Source of the DNA: Trichomonas vaginalis G3
Taxonomy: Eukaryota; Parabasalia; Trichomonadida; Trichomonadidae
Length of the DNA: 64,000 nucleotides
Assembly (NCBI RefSeq): GCF_026262505.1
Contig: NC_067203.1
Location: forward strand, 9,424,001 to 9,488,000
Reading direction: 5' to 3'
Shown: positions 40,934 through 51,463 of the stretch, in pieces
How positions within the stretch are numbered: the stretch's first letter is position 1
Layout: every line of letters starts with the position of its first letter
Program-made: the position numbers and the translations under genes
Notes under the pieces: generated by a model
Databases searched by the model: none
What the model was told of the DNA's origin: nothing
The model's input: the letters and a program-made list of their open reading frames with translations, nothing else

Positions 40934-42496
40934 CTATTCTAATGATGTAATTCTTACAACACCACGCTTCTTTGGGTTTGGATACTGCATTGGCTTCTTT
41001 TCCTTCTTTTCAGGGATAGAAGACAAATCAGGTAAATCTATGTTTGGAAGTTCGACTTCTTTGGGTTTTTCTTCCTCCTGAGGCTTTTCTTCTTCCTCTT
41101 TATGTGTTTCTTCAGCTGGTTTCTGCTGTGATGCTTTCAATTCTTCAGGAGTTAGTGGTTGTTCGACAGATTTCAGACGAGTTCCTGGTGGAAGTTCGCA
41201 GTGGATGAGTTTTCCATCGCAGTAATCCTTGAGAAGGAATCTTGCAGCCCTTGCGTCATCAGGAAGGCCAAGACCTTTCGTCAAACCTTTGACTTTTGCA
41301 ATTCCATTGAGAAGTTCCTCGTAATCGACTGTTTCTGTCTTGAACTGCGTACCGTAGAGAAGGTTGAATGCTTTGGCAGGAAGCCTTTCAGCAATAATCA
41401 TGGCCGGGCCGATATGATCTGTCATGTGGTCGATGTTGATGACACCGTTGCAAAGCATGGCTGCTCTGGACTGTTCGAATAACGGGAAGACAAGTCCGGG
41501 GCAATCGCAAAGTGTAATTCCTTCTTCTTCGATATTAATTGTTTGAAGGTGCTTTGTTTTGCCTGGTGTTGAGCTGGAACGAACACAGACACGACCAACA
41601 GCGGAGTTGAGGCATGAGGACTTGCCAACGTTTGGAAATCCGACAAATCCGATTGTAACTTTTCCATCGCGGCCTGGGCCAGCTGCAAGAGCCTTAGCCT
41701 TGAGGATAAGCTGTCTTGGTGTAATAAGGTCGTCGCCTGGAGCCTTTGCGGATACGAATTCGAACTTAAATGGAAGATTATGAGAAAGTTCTTCAAAATA
41801 GCGAGCCCACTCTTTACGAATTGGTGGTGGTACGAGATCGCCTTTGTTGATGCATATAAGAATTGGAAGCTTCAATTCGTTCATGTATAAAATAAAATCT
41901 TCGCAGAAGAATGAAAGTGGATCACGAGCATCGATGATATAGACTGCAACTTGGGAACGCTCGAGAACGTGCCATAATTCTTTCCATACTTCTGGGTTCT
42001 TTTCGAATGGAGATAAAGTAACATTTCCATCTTCTTCGATAATGGAAAGAGCGCGACGCCATTCGATAAGTTCCTTGGTTTCGGCCTGGTGGAGCTCATC
42101 TGCTGTTGTATTTTCATCCCAATATGGACGACGAGGAATACGAAGACGATGCTTAAGACGCTCTTCTGCTTCGATCTGTTCTGGTGTTCTGTGTAATGCG
42201 AGATATGCTTCTTTTGTGAGTTGTGCTCTGTCGACAATTCTTACTTGACCACGCATGGCTGTGAATGTTTTGCCATTAAGCTCTGCATCTGTAACGAAAT
42301 CACCTAATGTGTAATCATCTGTCATTGAACGAAGTCTATCTTCTGGTCCAATATAAGAATCTTCAACAAGATATTTCGTTGGACCGTGATTTCCCTCACC
42401 TGGTGTCTTACGATGTTTCATACGGGAGTTGACAAGTGCTGCGCCAAAGCCGCCATCTCCTCCTTTCTTCTTGCCTCCTTTCTTTTTTCCAGACAT
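40934..42496 (-). CDS. LSG1: Large-subunit GTPase 1 (circularly permuted GTPase)
   Basis: The 520-residue protein starts MSGKKKGGKKKGG, a basic N-terminus typical of ribosome-biogenesis factors. Residues 180-400 form a circularly permuted GTPase domain. G4 NKGD (about 215) comes before G1 GFPNVGKSS (about 285), then G2 SSTPGKTKHLQT and G3 DCPGLVF (about 328). The N-terminal half (including HRTPEQIEAEE and LHQAETKELIEWRR) and the order of blocks match LSG1, the cytoplasmic GTPase that releases the export adaptor NMD3 from the pre-60S subunit. A Lys/Glu-rich acidic tail and the ending KKRGVVRITSLE follow. An in-frame ATG at 42541 would add 15 residues; the Lys/Gly-rich start is more likely. Confidence 0.92.
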   Translation of the reverse strand: MSGKKKGGKKKGGDGGFGAALVNSRMKHRKTPGEGNHGPTKYLVEDSYIGPEDRLRSMTDDYTLGDFVTDAELNGKTFTAMRGQVRIVDRAQLTKEAYLALHRTPEQIEAEERLKHRLRIPRRPYWDENTTADELHQAETKELIEWRRALSIIEEDGNVTLSPFEKNPEVWKELWHVLERSQVAVYIIDARDPLSFFCEDFILYMNELKLPILICINKGDLVPPPIRKEWARYFEELSHNLPFKFEFVSAKAPGDDLITPRQLILKAKALAAGPGRDGKVTIGFVGFPNVGKSSCLNSAVGRVCVRSSSTPGKTKHLQTINIEEEGITLCDCPGLVFPLFEQSRAAMLCNGVINIDHMTDHIGPAMIIAERLPAKAFNLLYGTQFKTETVDYEELLNGIAKVKGLTKGLGLPDDARAARFLLKDYCDGKLIHCELPPGTRLKSVEQPLTPEELKASQQKPAEETHKEEEEKPQEEEKPKEVELPNIDLPDLSSIPEKKEKKPMQYPNPKKRGVVRITSLE

Positions 42497-43389
42497 TGAA
42501 TTTGGAAGACAGAAACTCTTGAGAATCAAAAATCTTGTCATTGTAAAGTCGGTGTTTTTGCCATTTTGTAAAGTATATTTTTGACAGTTAAATTTATCCA
42601 CATATCAACAATATTTTCGGACTATCATAAATGATTAGCCCAAAAGTCATATTAACAATATGTAGTCCCGCAAAAAAATACTTTATTTTGTTTAGAAAAA
42701 AAAATCCTAGGGATATTCTTTCTAAATTATTGCATATCCAAATAGATATATTCAAGGTAATTGCATTAATATAGAAATAAAACTTCATATGCATCATTGT
42801 TGCATCATTCAAGAAGCGTTTAACTATCTTCAATAGTTAGATATCTTCGAAAAAAAAAATAATAACTCAGTTTTCAAAAGACAATACTACAACTAATAAT
42901 TCAATTTCACATTAATGATAAATATACACTCAGACTCATTCCTCAAAATTTAATATTCTGCATCTCACGAAATTACGCTCCAAATCCATGTATATATACA
43001 GTAGCAAAATTGAAAACTGAGTGAGAAAATTTATCTGGACTACCTTTGGATATTAACAAAGTTCCGATAATTATATTAATATCCAGCTTTAAGGATTTCA
43101 GATTAATATTTTGTTTTCTTTTCGCGTTTTCTTGAAAAAGCAAGAAGTTAATTCGAATTTAAAATTGAACTCATTCTTTTGATAGAAGATTCTGGCAATA
43201 ATATAAACATATTCAGAAAGTATATTATACGCCAGAAAAGCAGTATGTAACAATTCAATATTTCAAAATCTCAGAAATTTCAACCAAATATCATTACATC
43301 TATATATGCACGCATATTCAAATCTAACAAAAATTCATCTGTATCTTCTAGAGATACTGGATTTAAATCTAACAATCTTTAAAAAAAAA
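42497..43389. other. 0.9-kb intergenic region
   Basis: AT-rich sequence between the LSG1 start and the 3' end of the ankyrin gene. No RNA gene, repeat or convincing small gene is visible. Confidence 0.35.
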
Positions 43390-46296
43390 TTAAAATTTTA
43401 TCCTTGTAAGACACCTTAAAATAAGAATTTCCGTGATTTCATTATTGCTATAATATAATGCAACATGAAGAGCAGTGACTCCATTATTATCCTTTTCATC
43501 GATATTTGCATCATGTGAAATAAGAATTTCTGCTGTTTCTGTACTATTATTACTTGCCGCAAAATGAAGAGCGGTTTTCCCATCATCATCTTTTGCATTG
43601 ACATTTGCACCATGCGAAATAAGAAATTCGGCTATTTCTTTATTATCATTCAATAATGCACAATGTAGAGCTGTCTCTCCATCTTCATCTTTTTCATTGA
43701 CATTTGCATCATGTGAAATAAGAATTTCTACTGTTTCTTTGCTATCATTCTCTGCAGCACAATGAAGAGCTGTTATTCCATTATTACGTTTTTCATTGAC
43801 ATTTGCACCATGTGAAATTAGAAATTCGGCTATTTCTTTATTATTGTTATATGATGCATAATGAAGTATCGTTTCGCCATCTTTATCTTTTTCATTGATA
43901 TTTGCACCATGTGAAATAAGAATTTCTGCTGTTTCTTTACTATTATACCATGCTGCTCTATGAAGAGCGGTTTTTCCATCTTCATCTTTTTCATTGATAT
44001 TTGCACCATGTGTAATAAGAATTTCTGCTGTTTCTTTGCTATCATTCTCTGCAGCACAATGAAGAGCTGTTATTCCATTATTACGTTTTTCATTGACATT
44101 TGCACCATGTGAAATTAGAAATTCGGCTATTTCTTTATTATTGTTATATGATGCAAAATGAAGGGCAGTTATACTGTCTTTATTTTTTTCATTGATATTT
44201 GCACCGTTTGAAATTAGAAGTTCGGTCGTTTTTTTACTATTATTTAATACTGCGTTATGAAGAGCAGTGACTCCATTATTATCCTTTTCATCGATATTTG
44301 CACCATGTGTAATAAGAATTTCTGCTGTTTCTGTACTATTATTACTTGCCGCAAAATGAAGAGCGGTTTTCCCATCTTCATCTTTTTCATTGACATTTGC
44401 ACCATGTGAAATTAGAAATTCGGCTATTTCTTTATTATTGTTATATGATGCATAATGAAGTATCGTTTCGCCATCTTTATCTTTTTCATTGATATTTGCA
44501 CCATGTGAAATTATAAGTTCGGCTATTTCTTTATTATCATTCAATAATGCACAATGTAGAGCTGTTTCTCCATCTTCATCTTTTTCATTGACATTTGCAC
44601 CATGCGAAATAAGAATTTCTGCTGTTTCCGTACTATTATTCTCTGCAGCATGATGAAGAGCTGTTCTTCTATTATTATCTTTTTCATTGATATTTGCACC
44701 ATGTGAAATAAGAATTTCTGCTGTTTCTTTACTATTATTCTTTGCAGCACAATGAAGAGCTGTTCTTCCATTATTATTTTTTTCATTGATATTTGCACCA
44801 TGTGAAATAAGAATTTCTGCTGTTTCTTTACTATTATTCTTTGCAGCACAATGAAGAGCTGTTCTTCCATTATTATCTTTTTCATTGATATTTGCGCCAT
44901 ATGAAATAAGAACTTCAGCAGTTTCTTTACTATTATTTATTGCTGCAATATGAAGTGCGGTTTGTCCTACTTCATCTTTTGCATTGATATTTGCACCATG
45001 TGAAATTAGAATTTCAACTGTTTCTTTACTATTATTTATTGCTGCAAAATGAAGTGCGGTTTCTCCATCATTATCCTTTTCATCGATATTTGCACCATAT
45101 GAAATAAGAATTTCTGCCATTTCCTTACTGTTAATGAATGCTGCTCCATGAAGAGCGATATTTCCAGCTTCAGACTTTACATTGATATTTGCACCATGTG
45201 AAATGAGAGCTTCAGCTGTTTCTGTACTATTGTGCCATGCTGCAATATTAAGTGCGGTTTTTCCACGTTCATCCTTTTCATTGACATTTGCACCATGCGA
45301 AATAAGAAGTTCAGCTGTTTCTTAATTATTATTTAATGCTGCATAATGAAGTGCTGTTTCGCCATATTTGTCTTTTGCATTAATATTCGCTCCATGTGAA
45401 AGGAAATTTTCCCAAATTGATGAAATATTAAACATTGTTGAATAAACGAAACATTGGTTAATATCAGTTGTTTGATCGAAATAAACTAGAAATGAATCAA
45501 GATTATTATAAATCAGGAAAGATTTTATATCAATTTCTATATTATATTCATTCATCAAAAATGTAACAAAATCAATGTTGTGTGAAATAATTGCATAAAT
45601 CATGCATTTTTTGTCTGGGTTTTGATGTTTCAAACATTCACTCATGATCTCTGGATTTCTTCCTAAAAATGATAACCTTAGACATTTTTTAGTTATTTCT
45701 GAGTCAAATTTCGTTCTTAATAACTTGAAACAATCAACTGCTCCATGGTAGCAACATAATTCAAGTAATGAATATCCTTTTTTAGAATATGGATATAAAC
45801 TACTGACAAGTTTTTGATCTTCATCAAATTCTTCGCTTTCCGTAAATACAATGAATTTTTCTTTGTTGTTATACATAATTGTTCTGTAAATTGTATTTCC
45901 TGAATGAATATCGAAATCTTCTAATTCAATTTCTCCAAAACCACGAGTTCTGTCTAATTTAATTCCATATTCTTTATAAAACAAGTAGTTAGGAATAGTT
46001 TGAAGATCTGTTACCCTTATTACATGATAATCATCGAAAATGAATTTTGCAAGTTTTAAGTATGAGTTTGAATAGCGGTTATTAAACGGAATAATGCACA
46101 AAATTTCCTTTACAATATATTCTGGGCGATATTTCTTTGAATCAATCAGTTCTGTTTTGATCATCTTATAAATCTCTCTTAATTCTTCTTCTTTTTCCGT
46201 TTTTAACTGATACAATGTAATATACGAATCAATGTGGTATTTGTAGATACTTCTCAATTCAACGTAAGTGTCATCATGAAAGTCTTGATTGGACAT
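43390..46296 (-). pseudogene. Ankyrin-repeat (DUF3447-type) gene interrupted by one in-frame stop
   Basis: From the ATG at 46296 the frame encodes a 300-residue trichomonad DUF3447-type N-terminal region (YKYHIDSYITLYQL, ILCIIPFNNRYSNSYLKL). The first ankyrin repeats follow, ending ALHYAALNNN at a TAA (45322-45324). The same frame is open from there to the stop at 43390, with about 20 more 33-residue repeats of the form KETAEILISHGANINEKD. In every sibling repeat the codon at the TAA position is Lys or Thr, so AAA to TAA is the simplest lesion. The repeats are nearly identical at DNA level (99-bp units), which favours copy-number change. Read as two genes, only the first would start with a proper N-terminus. 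Such proteins are a huge expanded family in trichomonads, with unknown roles. Confidence 0.8.
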
Positions 46297-46790
46297 TAAA
46301 AAATTTAAACGTTATTTATTTACAATCCATATTTACAAATATCTTTGTAATTAATCATGAAAAAAATATTTCATATATGGAAAACAGCCAAGATTATATT
46401 TCGGATAAAATAATTATTAAAAAATGCAGTGATTATGAAAATTGTGTACTGAAAACAACTCTAAAACTTGATATATTTCAAATTATTTCATGTTTCAAAT
46501 TAGATTTCAAACATGATAACTTTCCAAGTAGATTCAATCAAATCCTATGGTTCGGACTTGCAATATAAGGTATATTTGGTTCAAAGTCCTGCTTTTAATT
46601 CCAACCACACTATATTTTTGCCGACATTACATGGCATCGTTGACATTGTCATTTCAAATTAAAACCTACTTCATGAAGCGAAAGTAATTGGGAAGGTAAA
46701 TAGCGTGGGAAATAAGAAAATAAAATAAAACATAAATTATAAATTTTTAGTAAATAGAAAGCATTGGCTTACGTTTTATCGAAATAAGTA
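46297..46790. other. Intergenic region upstream of the ankyrin gene
   Basis: AT-rich sequence. A 63-codon ATG frame (46377-46568) is present but is composed of residues expected from random AT-rich DNA. I do not call it a gene. Confidence 0.35.
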
Positions 46791-47417
46791 TTAGTTTTGA
46801 GCAATTTCAGAGTTAAGCTTGAAGTCTTGTAAGATCTTTGGATCTTGGCGTCTGATTCTCTTAATGAGGTCCTTGTATTGTGTTCTTAATGCGTTGTCAC
46901 GCTTGCTCAACTCGTTGTAGCGTGCTTGGCTAACTTTTCTGATGCGTTCTTGGTCAGCACCAACAAGTTTGATGTTGAAGATTTCTGTAGTGCATAAATC
47001 GAGATCTTGCTTAATAATCAAGTGGCAAGCATCTTCTCCATCAGGAATTAAGCGAGCGTTGTATCCATTTTCTTCAATATCTTCGTTAATCTGACCAAGG
47101 ACCTCTTGTAAAACATTAGGGAAATCATTGAAATCGATATCGAGCTCTTGCTCAGCTTTAAAACTTTCGAAATCTTCCTTCGACATTTCTCCTTCATATA
47201 AGAAGCTCAATACATCTTTTGAATATAATTGTATCTTGATAGCTTCAGCTTCGTCTTCTGTTTGCTTGAGATTGACAACGATTGAGAAGTTTGTATATTC
47301 ATCTCCTGGTTCATCCTCTTCAGCCTCTTCAGGAGATTGATCTAGTCTGTTTTCTATTGGTACATCTTGGTCAAAAAAAAGTTCAAATTCTTCATCAACT
47401 GCTCCAGGAACGCTCAT
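46791..47417 (-). CDS. Short SAS-6-like protein (centriole cartwheel family)
   Basis: The 208-residue protein starts at the first ATG ([17 protein letters not shown]). An acidic linker (about 18-40) precedes a domain at about 40-185 with the SAS-6 head order. [20 protein letters not shown] leads into [21 protein letters not shown], then VLQEVLGQI. This matches SAS-6 wording such as DPFFLYNL...[43 protein letters not shown] follows where SAS-6 has its late beta strands. The last 40 residues form a short basic helix ([18 protein letters not shown]), far shorter than the long coiled coil of canonical SAS-6. The size suggests SAS6L, the short paralogue known in other protists, or a reduced SAS-6. 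It would serve basal-body structure in this flagellate. Confidence 0.7.
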   Translation of the reverse strand: [208 protein letters not shown]

Positions 47418-47796
47418 ACTCAATTTTATGGAAAAAATTGATATCAAAAATTAAATTTCTGGAATTTAATGGTAACTTTGATTCCATAGGAAATATTTCC
47501 CGAAAAACATAATTAAAGTTCCGAAAAATCGCTTTTTCTTATTTTCAATTTTTTTGTGCTCATTTTCTTTGTTCTGTAGCATCATTAATCCACATGCAGA
47601 CATTGAAATATAATGCATACCATTTTGTTCATCTCTGATAATAGTTTGCCATTTCATTGAATTAGAAAGATTAAAGTGTCGAACTGAATGCATTAAGTTA
47701 AATGGCACAAATCACAAACAATTTACTTAACAGATTGCGAAAATATGTAATCAAAGAGCTAAATATTCTTGATAGTACAAAACGTCACTTTTTTAT
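47418..47796. other. Divergent intergenic region
   Basis: The region lies between the SAS-6-like and NOL9/GRC3 genes. It ends with the clear initiator of the latter. No other feature. Confidence 0.35.
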
Positions 47797-47801
47797 TCAT
47801 T
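47797..47801 (+). promoter_or_regulatory. Initiator TCATT of the NOL9/GRC3 gene
   Basis: TCATTC precedes the ATG, with the presumed +1 A at 47799 and a 9-nt leader. It decides the start at 47808 over any upstream non-ATG extension. Confidence 0.65.
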
Positions 47802-47807
47802 CAAAAC

Positions 47808-49151
47808 ATGAGTGATGAAATTCATGACTTCAATCGTGGATCTCATTCATTCTATGGTATGATGAGAATAACTATAGTCTCTGGGTCTCCAATATTGAAT
47901 GGTGCAACATTATATAAAGGATTTATATCTGATATTTTTGCACCAGTCTACGGACTTCCAATTACATTCGAATGCACTGAAACATTCAAAATGAAAATAG
48001 TTCCACTTCAAGAAGACGCAATTTCGAAGAGAGAATATTCTTTTTATTTTCCAAGCAAAATACCAGAAGGTTTTGAACAATTGAGCAAATGCATATTCTA
48101 TTCTTCAATCAATCATGGTGCCACATATCCATTTGAACTTAGGCATCACATAGATTCGATTTTAGAACAAAAACCATCAAAATTTTTTATAGTAGGAAGT
48201 AAAGGTGTAGGAAAATCAACATTCGCAAGAGTCCTTGCCAACAGAATAATCTCAAAATACAAAAATGTCGCTTTTTTAGACATTGATCCGGGCCAACCAG
48301 AGTTTTCTTTACCAGGATCAATCTCATTTTCTATGTTATCGTCATTTATTTTGGAACCACCTGAAAAACATTCGAAATACTCCGATATTTCTTATTATTT
48401 TGGCGGAACTTCGGTTGCTGATAACATTTATCACTTCGAGAACTGCTTAAAAGAAATAGTACAGCATATTCCACCAGATGTATTTGTTATTATCAATTCT
48501 TTTGGCTGGATTGTTGATCTTGGCTTCGAATTACATCAAAAGTTTTTAGAATATCTCAATCCAGAGCATATAATCATGCTTACTAAGCCAGCAGAACAGT
48601 TTACGCCTATTAGAGATGATATTTTCGTTGCTCAAATTTATCCAAAACAATCAGAGTTCGATATCAAGCCAAAAGACCATAGAGACCTTAGGATAACCAC
48701 ATACTTTACAACCACAAGAACTCCGGTCTCTTTACAACAACCAAAATCAATAAATCTTCGTTCAATCAGAATTGGCTTTGTTTTGGCAGATGTGGCCCCA
48801 ACAGAATCGTTAACGGCTTTAAACGGTTCAGTTGTTGCTCTTTGTCTGGATAATAGGAAATTTGCCAAGACAGATAGACTTGTAACGCTTTTGAGGGACA
48901 TTCCACCACTGCAATGCATTGGATATGGTTTAGTTCGCGCCATTGACAAGAGAAAAGGAATTTTATATTTAATAACAGATTCATCACCAGAAGACTTTAA
49001 TACTATTGTCATGGGAATTGTTCATACTCCTGTGCATTTATATCTCGATACTCCAAGGTCTGATCCAAATTATCTCGGAATAGGAATGAGAGAAAGCGCT
49101 GGAGCATCAACAGAACCACTTAATCTTAAGTCTGAGCAAGTGTTTGAATAA
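47808..49151 (+). CDS. NOL9/GRC3-type polynucleotide 5'-hydroxyl kinase
   Basis: The 447-residue protein begins MSDEIHDFNRGSHSFYG. An N-terminal beta-sheet domain (1-115) precedes the kinase core. The Walker A loop IVGSKGVGKSTFARVLANR is at about 129-147. The family motif DIDPGQPEFSLPG is at about 156-168, with an Asp/Gln arrangement shared by Clp1, Grc3 and NOL9. A third conserved region (FVIINSFGWIVDLG) binds the substrate end. A C-terminal beta-rich domain of 120 residues ends the protein. In other eukaryotes GRC3/NOL9 phosphorylates the 5' end at the ITS2 cut during pre-60S rRNA processing. LSG1, another pre-60S factor, lies 5 kb away. Clp1 is the alternative, but the N-terminal domain and substrate motif look closer to GRC3/NOL9. 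Confidence 0.85.
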   Translation: MSDEIHDFNRGSHSFYGMMRITIVSGSPILNGATLYKGFISDIFAPVYGLPITFECTETFKMKIVPLQEDAISKREYSFYFPSKIPEGFEQLSKCIFYSSINHGATYPFELRHHIDSILEQKPSKFFIVGSKGVGKSTFARVLANRIISKYKNVAFLDIDPGQPEFSLPGSISFSMLSSFILEPPEKHSKYSDISYYFGGTSVADNIYHFENCLKEIVQHIPPDVFVIINSFGWIVDLGFELHQKFLEYLNPEHIIMLTKPAEQFTPIRDDIFVAQIYPKQSEFDIKPKDHRDLRITTYFTTTRTPVSLQQPKSINLRSIRIGFVLADVAPTESLTALNGSVVALCLDNRKFAKTDRLVTLLRDIPPLQCIGYGLVRAIDKRKGILYLITDSSPEDFNTIVMGIVHTPVHLYLDTPRSDPNYLGIGMRESAGASTEPLNLKSEQVFE

Positions 49152-51463
49152 ATTTTGTTTGTTTAGAGTTATTTTTCCAAAATTAAATTTTAAAGTATCC
49201 GTTTCCTTAAAACTGGAGCCTACCAAGATCTTAAATTTGAAAAATTCGATGCTAAACTTGAAATCATATGATTCATTCAGTTACCATTGTGATACTATTT
49301 CTTTTAAACCAATACAAAATATAACTTTTCCTAGTAATTTAGTAAAATATAAATGAATTTTTTTTACTAAATTCTGAAAATTAGAATACATATAGCTTTA
49401 TTTATACTTAAATATCAAATAGTTACTTTGGTTCGTATCACCATATTATTTTGTTTTGCTTTTATTATATTAAGATCCTCTAAGATTTAAACATGGAAAA
49501 GATTTAGCAACCATAGATAAGTAATAAAATTAACTGCTTAGAATCGAATTTTGAACATGATTTATATTTGAAATTATTTAATCATTGACTTTTCGGCGAT
49601 TTAAAAGGATCAATCCACAGTACAATATAACTAAAATTGATATGTGATAATAGTTTAAAAACGATTAAGAATTGCAACCAAAAATGGTCAAAAATAAGTC
49701 ACAAAAAAAAGGTAGGTCAACAAAATCGTAACGATGCTTTCTTGATTTTGGTAATGGATTTAGACTATGTAGGTACTCGGTAACTAATAGACGAAGAATG
49801 GAAGAAAACTGCAAGAGCGATTTCGAGGAAATATTATTAAAATTAACATTCGATTCTTTGACCTGCAAATAAACATATTTGTACTGTTAATCGGTTTTAC
49901 AGAATAGATCTTGCGTTGTTGTATGTTTTGAAAAAGTATCTAGAATTTTTCCTAAGATACTCATTTTGCGAGATAAAATGATATACTATCTACTAGACAT
50001 TTGTGTATTGCATCCTATATGTGGCTAGTAACTACAGAAATTGTAGTTTCAGGAAATTTGAATACATTTGGAATTCTAAGAAACACATTGTAATATTGAG
50101 CGTCTCCTATTTCAATATACCATATTGATGAAAATATAAGTTCATGTAATCTGTCCTTAAATATGCTATCTATACTTGTGATAGAAACTCAATTTCACCA
50201 TAAAATATGAGAAAATTCCAAACTGTGAAATAAAACGAACATATTCACATATGAGATAACAACCATCTATATTAGGTTTCTCAATTCTTCATTTAAAATT
50301 CCAAAAAAAATTCAAAAATTTGAAAATGGAGAGAAGAAATACGAATTTTCCATGAAAATTTGCAAAATGAAAAATTTTTGGAATTACAAACATTATTTAT
50401 TTTTGATGCTTGTTCCAAAATTTGTCTTTTTACCCATATCTGATATGAATATTTTGGATTATTATTATAATTTATTTTTAATGACATATTTCATGATATT
50501 CATATAATGGTTTGTTTTAGGGAATGAATGAGAATATATTTATTTAAAAAAAGAGAAAAGGTATTAGTATAGATTTTTATTTGAGCGTATTTAAAAGGTT
50601 CTATTTCAAAAACTTTATGTAGTTTGCTTTTGTAAGCAACGTAAAACAACATCTTCAAGTTATTTGTTGCAATTCGGGGATTAATCGAGAATTTTTGCTG
50701 TATATTAGTTATAAATTTGTTTTTAGTAGATAAATTCGTCATGTTCCCGTTTGTAACTCATTTTGTTTTTGCTTTATTGATGAAATTTCAATTTGTTGAG
50801 TGAATATCGACAAATTTGTTAAATCTTGTTTTAAGTGCAGCTGCAATATTTAGAGTCTATTAATTATATCTAGACTTTCAGTATTTTGCATTATTTTTAT
50901 GGTTGAGGTTAGAACAATCGCCTAACTAAGTAACGCATGTATGTAAAATGACTTTTTCGCGAAAACGGTCTTGCAGATTTTTATGAGAGTAAGATATCAA
51001 TATATACAACAATTGAGGATTAATTTTATTGCAGTGGCTTACGATTTTCATCGTTCAAAGTATCGGGGCAGATTATTAAATTTTAAGCTATACAATTTCC
51101 ATTGTAGAGCTTTATATTTTGAAAGAATAGAACGATTGGATATATTCTTGTTAAGTATAAATGACATCGATTTTAAATTGCATATATGTCAACACTGTTT
51201 CTGAAATTAATGTAAATACAAAGTAATAAATTACTATGCATGAAGAAAACTTCAATTTCTCTCCACAATTAAGAGAAATTTGGAGTTTTATTACTGAGAA
51301 AAATCCGCTTGAAGTTGTTCATGAGAATTTTTTTTCCTTGCGAAATAACGTATTTTTTGTTGACCTACCTTTCACAAAAATATGAAATTTAGTTAGCCAA
51401 TATGATTTAATTAAAGGCTGCGAAAAAAAGTGCAGTTTATTCGTCAATTTTTTTCTCCCCATT
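49152..51463. other. 2.3-kb intergenic region with coding relics
   Basis: No intact gene is seen. Two short relics stand out. On the reverse strand a 66-codon frame without an ATG at 49665-49868 contains YDFVDLPFFCDLFL. On the forward strand a 49-codon ATG frame, 51236-51385, contains NNVFFVDLPFTKI. The shared 17 bp TTTTGTTGACCTACCTT (49709-49725 on the reverse strand, 51355-51371) underlies the FVDLP of both. They may be remnants of one gene family. The rest is AT-rich with no visible signals. Confidence 0.4.

Noticed and set aside
44541-44900. 119-codon alternative frame in the ankyrin repeats
   Set aside because: It is a shifted reading of the repeat units, periodic with them and without independent support.
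46377-46568. 63-codon ATG-started frame on the + strand
   Set aside because: No domain, no initiator and composition like random AT-rich sequence.
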